This document shows, piece after piece, positions 4,872 through 9,692 of a stretch of DNA of 9,692 bases. Origin of the DNA: Microcaldota archaeon (GTDB lineage: Archaea; Micrarchaeota; Micrarchaeia; Norongarragalinales; UBA97); contig JACRGG010000011.1 of the NCBI GenBank assembly GCA_016217775.1, positions 1 to 9,692 of the forward strand, read 5' to 3'. Each line of letters begins with the position of its first letter. Positions within the stretch are counted from its first letter, which is position 1. The translations under genes were made by a program, and so were the position numbers. The notes under the pieces were generated by a model that saw nothing but the letters and a program-made list of their open reading frames with translations, was not told the DNA's origin and did no database searches.

Positions 4872-5714
4872 ATGAAGCTCAACCCGTTTGCGGAAGCAAT
4901 TTTGGCCGGAATTATTTTCGGCTCAAGCGGGGCTTTCGTCAAGTACCTCAACCTACCACCCACGACAATATCGTTTTTCCGCCTCGCGGTGCCGACTTTA
5001 ATCCTCCTCGCGTTTTTCGCGGTGAAAAAAACAAGGCTGTTCCGCGGCGACAATAAATTAATGCTAATCGCGTCAACGATAAACGCCGCGCGGATATTCT
5101 TGTACTTCATTGGCTTTACGTACGCGTCTATCGCCAACGCGGTCATAGTGTTGTACACTTGGCCGATTTTCGCCACGATACTAGGCGGTATTGCACTTAA
5201 GGAAAAAATAGATAAGAAGACTATCCTCGCGCTCGCCGTCGCTTTTGCGGGCATCGCGTTTGCTTACTGGGGAAAACAATTCTCTTTCGCGGACAAGGAC
5301 TTTCTGGGAATGACCGCAATAATCCTCTCGTCTCTTGGTTACGCGGTTACGTTCATTATTTACAAGAAGGAATCCAAGAAATACTCGAATCTCGAGACGG
5401 TTTTTTACCAAAACGTTGTCGGCGCAATTGTCTTCCTCCCGTTTCTATTCATTAACTCGCCTTTCCCGACGATTGGACAAATTGGAGTAAGCGTTTTTTA
5501 CGCGGCGTTAATCGGGCTGGTCGCCTTCGCGCTGGTGTTCTCCGCGCTGAAAAAGCTAAAGGCCTCGACTACCGCTATTCTCTCGTACTTGGAGGTAGTA
5601 AGCGCGATTATTTTAGGAGTGCTGTTGTTCAACGAATCAATTACTTGGAATATGGCCGTCGGGGGATTCCTAATCCTATCCTCGACATTATTCCTCACGA
5701 AAAAAAGCGATTGA
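4872..5714 (+). CDS. EamA-family (DMT superfamily) membrane transporter
   Basis: This 280-residue protein has two EamA repeats of about five helices each (about 6-133 and 144-276). The first opens with the typical AGIIFGSSGAFVKYL and ends its fourth helix with LYTWPIFATILGGIALKEKI. The second has the parallel LSYLEVVSAIILGVLLFNESIT. DMT transporters move small metabolites such as amino acids or nucleotides across the cytoplasmic membrane; the substrate here is unknown. The gene begins 18 nt after the PIN stop and could be co-transcribed with the toxin-antitoxin pair, although its richer GC content suggests it belongs to the older background. Its stop is 3 nt from the convergent CsaA stop. Confidence 0.93.
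   Translation: MKLNPFAEAILAGIIFGSSGAFVKYLNLPPTTISFFRLAVPTLILLAFFAVKKTRLFRGDNKLMLIASTINAARIFLYFIGFTYASIANAVIVLYTWPIFATILGGIALKEKIDKKTILALAVAFAGIAFAYWGKQFSFADKDFLGMTAIILSSLGYAVTFIIYKKESKKYSNLETVFYQNVVGAIVFLPFLFINSPFPTIGQIGVSVFYAALIGLVAFALVFSALKKLKASTTAILSYLEVVSAIILGVLLFNESITWNMAVGGFLILSSTLFLTKKSD
5700..5706 (-). terminator. U-tract for csaA inside the end of the transporter gene
   Basis: Minus-strand T7 lies 12-18 nt past the csaA stop. On the other strand the same bases encode the Lys-Lys codons near the EamA C-terminus. Confidence 0.45.
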
Positions 5715-5717
5715 GCC

Positions 5718-6056
5718 TCAATACAATTTTTTTCCAACCTCAACATTTCGTTCCGGTTGGATTAAGACAACGCCATTCTCCCCGTCAACGCCGAGAGTAA
5801 GCGTTTCGGAAACTTCGGGACCCATCTGCCTTGGAGGAAAATTCACTACGCCTAAAACAAGCCTTCCGAGCAGTTGTTCCTTGGAATAATTTACGGTTAT
5901 TTGCGCGCACGACTTTTTTACCCCAATTTCGGGGCCAAAATCGATTTTGAGCTTGTAAGTAGGCTTTCTCGCTTGAGGAAAATCCTCAGCCGAAATAATT
6001 TTGCCGACTCGAATGTCTAACTTCTTGAAATCATCGATTGTAACTTGCGCTTCCAT
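5718..6056 (-). CDS. csaA: CsaA-type tRNA-binding OB-fold protein
   Basis: This 112-residue protein is the stand-alone form of the tRNA-binding domain found at the C-terminus of MetRS (Trbp111/CsaA). Key stretches are TIDDFKKLDIRVGKIISAED (6-25), ARKPTYKLKIDFG (29-41), KKSCAQITVNYSKEQLLGR (47-65) and the signature VVNFPPRQMGPEVSETLTLG (70-89). Family length is normal. CsaA homologues form dimers, bind tRNA and were described as export-related chaperones in Bacillus; the cellular role in archaea is uncertain. It begins 4 nt after the IMPase stop, and GTGAT overlapping that stop is a likely Shine-Dalgarno site, so the two form an operon. Confidence 0.93.
   Translation of the reverse strand: MEAQVTIDDFKKLDIRVGKIISAEDFPQARKPTYKLKIDFGPEIGVKKSCAQITVNYSKEQLLGRLVLGVVNFPPRQMGPEVSETLTLGVDGENGVVLIQPERNVEVGKKLY
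5727..5733 (+). terminator. U-tract for the transporter inside the end of csaA
   Basis: Plus-strand T7 begins 13 nt after the EamA stop. On the other strand it encodes Lys-Lys near the CsaA C-terminus. With the T7 at 5700-5706 it forms a reciprocal pair of terminators for the two convergent genes. Confidence 0.5.
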
Positions 6057-6060
6057 AAAA

Positions 6061-6825
6061 TCACTTTAAAGAACTTGGCGGATTCACTTGTTGGAGAATA
6101 CGCAGAAGTTTATCATACGCATCTTTGTTTCCGCCAATGAATACCCTGTCCGTGTGGTGAAAATTTGATTCGCCCCTATTGTTTGTAAAAACTCCGCCAG
6201 CTTCTTGAAGTATTAAAGAACCGGCAAAAGATGGAAAACTGTCTTTACAAAAACTTACTGTTCCGTCATAGCGGCCGCAAGCCACGTTGCAATAATTAAC
6301 TGCATAGGAGCTAGTGTTTGTAACAACGTTAAACTCTTGCAGCCGTTCAAGCATTTCGCCCTTCCATACGCTAGATGAATTGAACAATACTCCGAAGCCG
6401 TCTTTTTGTTCAGAAACAAAAATTTTCTTTCCGTTCAAAAAAGCGCCTTTTCCCGTGTATGCAGTAAATAATTCTTCTGCGGACGGGTCGTAAACGGCCG
6501 CAAATTGAACGACGTTGTTTTTTGCATAAGCAATTACGATTCCATAATGCGGCAAGCCGCGGATGAATGTTTTTGTTCCACTAATAGGATCTGCAATCCA
6601 CAAGTCCTCAGACTCGGAAAAAACATCGTGCTCTTCCTCGGCAAAAAACCAGTGTTCCGGATGGCGCCTTCGGATTATTTCCCTCATTCCGCGTTCAATA
6701 GCAATATCCTCTTCAGTCAAATACTGTTTTTTGATTCCAATGTCGTCTATTTTGCCGGCTCGTTTGGCAATCCGCTTTCCGGAAGCTAAAATGAATTCAA
6801 TAATTTCTTTGTACGTTCCTTCCAT
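6061..6825 (-). CDS. Inositol monophosphatase/HisN-like protein with altered metal site
   Basis: This 254-residue protein is a full-length member of the Mg-dependent IMPase superfamily, nearest by eye to HisN-type phosphatases (GTKTFIRGLPHYGIVIAY). It has FAEEEHD (the Glu motif, residues 61-67), ADPISGT (78-84), a GAFLNGKKI loop (127-135) and SLILQEAGG (203-211). The usual motif A is DP(I/L)DGT; here the second Asp is Ser82 (codon AGT). The usual motif B is WDxAAG; here it is FPSFAG, with Phe197 and Pro198 in place of Trp-Asp. Two metal ligands therefore appear lost while the fold is kept, suggesting a weak, repurposed or inactive enzyme. It heads an operon with csaA. A TATA-like CATTAAAATTC (6856-6866, minus strand) precedes it. 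Confidence 0.85.
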   Translation of the reverse strand: MEGTYKEIIEFILASGKRIAKRAGKIDDIGIKKQYLTEEDIAIERGMREIIRRRHPEHWFFAEEEHDVFSESEDLWIADPISGTKTFIRGLPHYGIVIAYAKNNVVQFAAVYDPSAEELFTAYTGKGAFLNGKKIFVSEQKDGFGVLFNSSSVWKGEMLERLQEFNVVTNTSSYAVNYCNVACGRYDGTVSFCKDSFPSFAGSLILQEAGGVFTNNRGESNFHHTDRVFIGGNKDAYDKLLRILQQVNPPSSLK

Positions 6826-6865
6826 AAAATTACTCTCTTGAAACTATTTTTTCCAGAATTTTAAT

Positions 6866-6904
6866 GCTACTCCAATATTACCAGTTCAGTAATAATGGCG
6901 TAAC
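6866..6904 (-). promoter_or_regulatory. Dyad operator upstream of the IMPase-csaA operon (copy A)
   Basis: Two 16-nt half-sites face each other around position 6885: GCTACTCCAATATTAC (6866-6881, plus) and GTTACGCCATTATTAC (6904-6889, minus), which agree at 13 of 16 positions. The spacer is CAGTTCA. The same layout and the same spacer occur over the abiE promoter at 8203-8241. Copy A directly abuts the TATA-like element of the IMPase gene, so a bound protein would affect its initiation. Confidence 0.75.
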
Positions 6905-6938
6905 GCTTTCTTTAACTGTTACGCGCTTGAATTCAAGC
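6898..6938. repeat. Two further inverted repeats between abiEii and operator A
   Basis: GCGTAAC (6898-6904) and GTTACGC (6918-6924) are perfect 7-bp inverted arms with a 13-nt spacer; the first arm belongs to operator A, so the second may be an additional half-site. Directly next to it, GCTTGAATTCAAGC (6925-6938) is a perfect 14-bp palindrome 1 nt past the abiEii stop. No U-tract follows it, so it is not an obvious archaeal terminator. Confidence 0.6.
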
Positions 6939-6939
6939 A

Positions 6940-7710
6940 TTATTTGCGCTGCCGCTTGGATTTTTTTGCTTGCTTGTACTTGAAATATTTTGCTATCTCG
7001 GCTATTACTTTCTTGTACCCGGGTTTCGTGGTTGTCAGCGGCAGCAAATCCGTTTCCCAGCGGCTGAATACCTTGCTTCCGTGCTTGAATATTTTGTTTA
7101 CGTCAAATTCTTGGTTGTGTTCCTTTAGTTTTTGTTTAACCAATTTGATGCTTATTGGAATCTTCTTGAGGATAATGTTGTAAAGGTCGTAATAGTCTCT
7201 AGGGGCGTTGCGCTGGATTGCCGCCGAGACTTTTTCCGCAATAATCTCCTTAAAATTCAATGTTTGTACCGAGAATTCCGGTATTTTTCCAGCGTAAAAG
7301 TGCCTCACTTCCTTCTCTTCAGGCTTTAAGTGAATTGACGCCCTTTGATTCAAGTCTACAATAACGTAGTCATCCTTGAACGGAGACGCGTAATGAACGA
7401 GCAGGCGGACGAATTGACTTGTTTTCTTGTCGTGGGTTATTTTAGTAAAACTCTTCTCTTCTTGAACTGCCTGCCGAATTTTGGCTTCGATTTCTTGAAT
7501 GTTTCCCTTGACGCTAAAATCCAGGTCTTCGCTTAACCGGACGTGATTAAAGTATATTTTGTTTAATGCAGTACCGCCCTTGAAATAAAGCCCTTTAACA
7601 AACGATAGCTTGTACAAAAGAAGAGTCAAATAATAGTCTTTGACCATAGTCTCTAAGTCAAATCCTTTTTCTCCGGCAATAACCTGCAATTCCTTTAATT
7701 CAATTACCAT
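6940..7710 (-). CDS. abiEii: AbiEii-family nucleotidyltransferase toxin
   Basis: This 256-residue protein has the four motifs of AbiEii/MenA-type nucleotidyltransferases: GGTALNK (45-51), SEDLDF (60-65, with Asp62 and Asp64 as metal ligands), the EIIAEK motif (Lys160) and RDYYDLY (171-177). MenA-type toxins block growth by adding nucleotides to tRNA 3' ends; the substrate of this homologue is unknown. The C-terminus is strongly basic (KKSKRQRK). Its start overlaps the upstream antitoxin gene by 7 nt, the normal arrangement for AbiE pairs. All motif residues are present, so it is probably active. The gene is more A/T-rich than metK or fen1, which points to transfer. Confidence 0.93.
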   Translation of the reverse strand: MVIELKELQVIAGEKGFDLETMVKDYYLTLLLYKLSFVKGLYFKGGTALNKIYFNHVRLSEDLDFSVKGNIQEIEAKIRQAVQEEKSFTKITHDKKTSQFVRLLVHYASPFKDDYVIVDLNQRASIHLKPEEKEVRHFYAGKIPEFSVQTLNFKEIIAEKVSAAIQRNAPRDYYDLYNIILKKIPISIKLVKQKLKEHNQEFDVNKIFKHGSKVFSRWETDLLPLTTTKPGYKKVIAEIAKYFKYKQAKKSKRQRK

Positions 7711-8201
7711 TTTAGTCCCCGCGTTGTTTTTTCCTTATTCAATATGAAAAAAGAATGCCCGGCAATCTTTTGCTGAAAAGAGTTTTTTAAGTTATTTTGA
7801 GTCGTACGGTGAAAATTTATTTTAATATTGAATATTGACAGGGTTCCCTGCCGTTTTGTCGTAAAGACATCAATCTCCCGCGGTATTTGCTCGATAAGCT
7901 TCCAGTAATACCCGGCATATGAGCCGCCAATAAAATAGCCCGAGCCGTTCATTATTTCATCCACGAGTATAAACGGATGCTCCGCCCAAAAGCCCTTTTT
8001 GGCCTTGATGGGAACCAAGAAATACTTGCGTCTATTGAGCTTGATGATTCTCTTTTTTTTCATCAGCTTATGCAGGTAAAAACTGAGCAAATTAGCGTTC
8101 TTGAAGAAATTCTTTACGTCAGTTCTCGTAAAATAATATTTTTCTCCAAATTCAAGAAAGGAAATAACCTCCAATTCCTTGCTGGAAAGACCAAAAATCA
8201 T
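7704..8201 (-). CDS. abiEi: AbiEi-family antitoxin and transcriptional regulator
   Basis: This 165-residue protein begins with a winged-helix DNA-binding region (about 5-62, with YFTRTDVKNFF and LHKLMKKKRIIKLNRRKYFL). The AbiEi core follows: LVPIKAKKGFWAEHPFILVD (62-81), FIGGSYAGYYWKLIEQIPRE (90-109) and DVFTTKRQG. AbiEi proteins neutralise AbiEii and repress their own promoter by binding inverted repeats. This one ends at NKEKTTRGLKW, close to the point where relatives I know continue with an EKT-type motif into a further C-terminal segment, so it may be C-terminally short. The dyad operator at 8203-8241 lies immediately upstream. GGTG, 5 nt before the ATG, doubles as part of a half-site. 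Confidence 0.9.
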   Translation of the reverse strand: MIFGLSSKELEVISFLEFGEKYYFTRTDVKNFFKNANLLSFYLHKLMKKKRIIKLNRRKYFLVPIKAKKGFWAEHPFILVDEIMNGSGYFIGGSYAGYYWKLIEQIPREIDVFTTKRQGTLSIFNIKINFHRTTQNNLKNSFQQKIAGHSFFILNKEKTTRGLKW

Positions 8202-8202
8202 T

Positions 8203-8254
8203 ATAACACCAATATTAGCAGTTCACTAATTCTAGTGTTACAAGAGTATTTAAG
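8203..8254 (-). promoter_or_regulatory. abiE promoter with dyad operator (copy B)
   Basis: On the minus strand CTTAAATAC (8254-8246) is a TATA-like box. The expected start site about 26-28 nt downstream coincides with the centre (8222) of a 39-nt dyad: ATAACACCAATATTAG (8203-8218) facing GTAACACTAGAATTAG (8241-8226, minus). The outer arms TAACAC/GTGTTA and inner arms ATTAG/CTAAT pair perfectly. The spacer CAGTTCA is identical to that of copy A at 6882-6888. The placement fits AbiEi autorepression. Confidence 0.8.
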
Positions 8255-8299
8255 CCTTTCTAAGCTCAACTGAGAATATTCATACGCTATTGAAGCGGT

Positions 8300-9319
8300 T
8301 CAAAACCATTTTTTCAGGCTTGATTGGTTGGAATCACCGGGGAGGGAAAACGCTTTCTCCAAGGAACTCTCGATTCGCGTGAGGCTAAAATCGCGTTGGG
8401 CGTGCATAAACTCGATTAGCTCGTCCTTGCGCAATTCCTTAAACTCCAAATCGCTCTTGCCGACTTGCTTCACATTAGGCTGCGCGAACAAATCAAAGAC
8501 GGGCCGCCAGTCCATTGATTGGCCGAGTTTTTCCAGTATTGCGTCGAAAGAATCGAGTTCCTTAACTAGCTTCAAGCCTTTTTTCGCGCCGATTCCGTGC
8601 ACTCCCTCGTTAAAATCCGTTCCGCACAATAAGCCTATCCAAATCAGTTTCTCCTGCGAGATTCCAAGCGCGTCCAAATTCTCCTGCAAAACGAATTTCT
8701 CCGGGAAGACGTCAACGTAAACGTTTTTTCGCGGGAGCTTGCGCTTCCCGCTAATCGTAATGTTCTTTAGTAAAACCGGCGCGGCAAACAACAGCGCGTC
8801 CATATCCTGTGATGCCGCGGCGGATGCTACGCCGGATTTCGCCATAAACGCGCACTGGGCTTCTCCCTCGCTTGGCGCCTCAACAAAAGGCAAGCCCATC
8901 AGCGAGAGGAGTTGCTTTGATTCCTCAATCATTTGACTGTTTAGCCGCGCGGTTCTTTGCGCGAGCATCGCGGCTTCCTCGACTCGGCCTTCCTCAACTG
9001 CTTTCTTGCGCGCCTCCTCGGCCTGCTGCTTCAACTCCTCTCTTTTTGCTTTAGTCTTGTTTTTCAACTCGCTGGACTTCCCGTCGAAAACGTAGACCGG
9101 CTTAACGCCCGCCTCTAGGAGATTGCAGGTTCGGTAGAACAACCCGCTTAAGTGGCTGGTGATGCGGCCCTTGGAGTCCATTAACGGAGTGCCGTCGGGC
9201 TGGCGGATGATGGTTAGGAATTGGTAGAGGATGTTAAACGCGTCAACAGCGATTACCCCGCGGGCTTGCGCTAATTCAATGTCCTGCTTTTGCAGTATTC
9301 CGCCTAAGTCAACGCCCAT
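8300..9319 (-). CDS. fen: Flap endonuclease FEN-1
   Basis: This 339-residue protein is a complete archaeal FEN-1, which removes 5' flaps in Okazaki-fragment maturation and base-excision repair. The N-terminus MGVDLGGIL is conserved and fixes the start. Catalytic acids are visible: Asp26 (IAVDAFN), Asp79 (YVFDGK), Glu151 and Glu153 (PSEGEAQ), Asp172 and Asp174 (SQDMDAL), Asp235 (CGTDFNEGV). The arch helix is at about 84-130, rich in Lys, Glu and Ala, and a helix-hairpin-helix is at about 238-252 (GVHGIGAKKGLKLV). The protein ends in QSSLKKWF (332-339), a PCNA-interacting PIP box. GAGG lies about a dozen bases before the ATG. Codon use matches the chromosomal background. Confidence 0.98.
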   Translation of the reverse strand: MGVDLGGILQKQDIELAQARGVIAVDAFNILYQFLTIIRQPDGTPLMDSKGRITSHLSGLFYRTCNLLEAGVKPVYVFDGKSSELKNKTKAKREELKQQAEEARKKAVEEGRVEEAAMLAQRTARLNSQMIEESKQLLSLMGLPFVEAPSEGEAQCAFMAKSGVASAAASQDMDALLFAAPVLLKNITISGKRKLPRKNVYVDVFPEKFVLQENLDALGISQEKLIWIGLLCGTDFNEGVHGIGAKKGLKLVKELDSFDAILEKLGQSMDWRPVFDLFAQPNVKQVGKSDLEFKELRKDELIEFMHAQRDFSLTRIESSLEKAFSLPGDSNQSSLKKWF

Positions 9320-9361
9320 CTAATCGTCCCCTCTGCCTACAGGAAATTAGTTATCAAAGCG

Positions 9362-9372
9362 TAATTAAATAC
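9362..9372. promoter_or_regulatory. Shared TATA-like element between fen and the divergent gene
   Basis: TAATTAAATAC contains TTAAATAC reading right (9365-9372, 27-34 nt before ATG 9399) and TTTAATTA reading left (9369-9362, about 45 nt before ATG 9319). One A/T core may therefore seed transcription both ways, giving a short leader for fen and an almost leaderless mRNA for the right-hand gene. Confidence 0.5.
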
Positions 9373-9398
9373 TCGCCTGCTAGTAACTGCTGATTATT

Positions 9399-9692
9399 AT
9401 GAAATTAAATAGCTTGCTTGCGTGGCTGGTCGGAATAGCGTCCGCCGCGCTGTTTTTCTTCGTCGCGCTAGGCGAGTGGAACACGTACGCGAAGGCCGCG
9501 CTTGGCTTGGCGATACTGTTCTTGTCCAACGCGGCGTTAAAGCGGTTGATTAACGCGACTACCTACTCCGGGCTGATAATGCTTAAGGGGAAGAAGGGCT
9601 TTGACGCAATGGAGTGGATGGCAAAAAGGCACCCCAAGTTTTGCAACCAAGCCTGCGACTTCGGGTTGAGCCTCTCGTTTGGAACCGCGTAC
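9399..9692 (+). CDS. N-terminal part of a probable site-2 protease family (M50) membrane protein
   Basis: 98 codons are open to the right edge. There are two hydrophobic helices at about residues 5-24 (SLLAWLVGIASAALFFFVAL) and 33-45 (AALGLAILFLSNA). Then comes a basic stretch, LIMLKGKKGFDAMEWMAKRH followed by PKFCNQACDFGLSLSFG, resembling the segment after the first helices of archaeal site-2 protease-like (S2P) peptidases. The zinc-binding HExxH motif would lie beyond the window, so the assignment rests on this one region. TTAAATAC about 30 nt upstream supports the ATG. Confidence 0.55.
   Translation, partial: MKLNSLLAWLVGIASAALFFFVALGEWNTYAKAALGLAILFLSNAALKRLINATTYSGLIMLKGKKGFDAMEWMAKRHPKFCNQACDFGLSLSFGTAY

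Noticed and set aside
1..9692. CRISPR array, insertion sequence or rRNA
   Set aside because: No regularly spaced repeats, no transposase-like ORF with terminal inverted repeats, and no rRNA-like segment were found on either strand.

Overview
The window looks like a chromosomal segment of an archaeon, most likely a small-genome DPANN-type lineage (Diapherotrites/Micrarchaeota-like); this is an inference, not a placement. The archaeal signs are: a complete FEN-1 flap endonuclease ending in a PCNA-binding PIP box; two tRNA genes with bulge-helix-bulge introns and no encoded CCA; TATA-like boxes (often TTAAATAC) about 26-35 nt upstream of start codons, several implying leaderless mRNAs; GGTGA-type Shine-Dalgarno sites; and U-tract terminators. 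Methionine adenosyltransferase is of the bacterial/eukaryotic MetK type rather than the usual archaeal MAT family.

Layout. 1-351 (-) is the start of a protein that runs off the left edge; its N-terminus resembles archaeal Fic-family proteins. 446-581 (-) is tRNA-Glu(CUC) with a 61-nt intron inside the T-loop. 639-845 (-) is a small two-helix membrane protein. 922-1047 (-) is tRNA-Ile(GAU) with a 51-nt intron at 37/38. 1160-2314 (-) is metK, divergent from an XRE-HTH/double-CBS regulator (2473-3018, +). That gene converges with a 49-residue orphan HicB-like ORF (3023-3172, -). A Yip1-like membrane protein follows (3338-4093, +).

4135-5714 (+) holds a promoter with two matching palindromic operators, a ribbon-helix-helix antitoxin, an overlapping PIN toxin (VapBC-type) and an EamA/DMT transporter. 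It converges with a two-gene operon (5718-6825, -) of an IMPase/HisN-like protein with two altered metal-binding positions and a CsaA tRNA-binding protein. 6940-8201 (-) is an AbiE-type toxin-antitoxin pair. fen1 (8300-9319, -) is divergent from the start of a probable site-2 protease (9399 to right edge, +).

How the parts relate. Two toxin-antitoxin modules and an orphan antitoxin-like ORF sit among housekeeping genes. The most striking structure is a pair of near-identical dyad operators, one over the abiE promoter (centre 8222) and one upstream of the IMPase-csaA operon (centre 6885). They share an identical 7-nt spacer, and their only two differences in 22 nt are mutually compensatory. 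This suggests that the AbiE antitoxin, or a regulator shared with it, also controls the neighbouring operon. The region about 6061-8240 is visibly more A/T-rich than metK, fen1 or eamA, which suggests acquired DNA.
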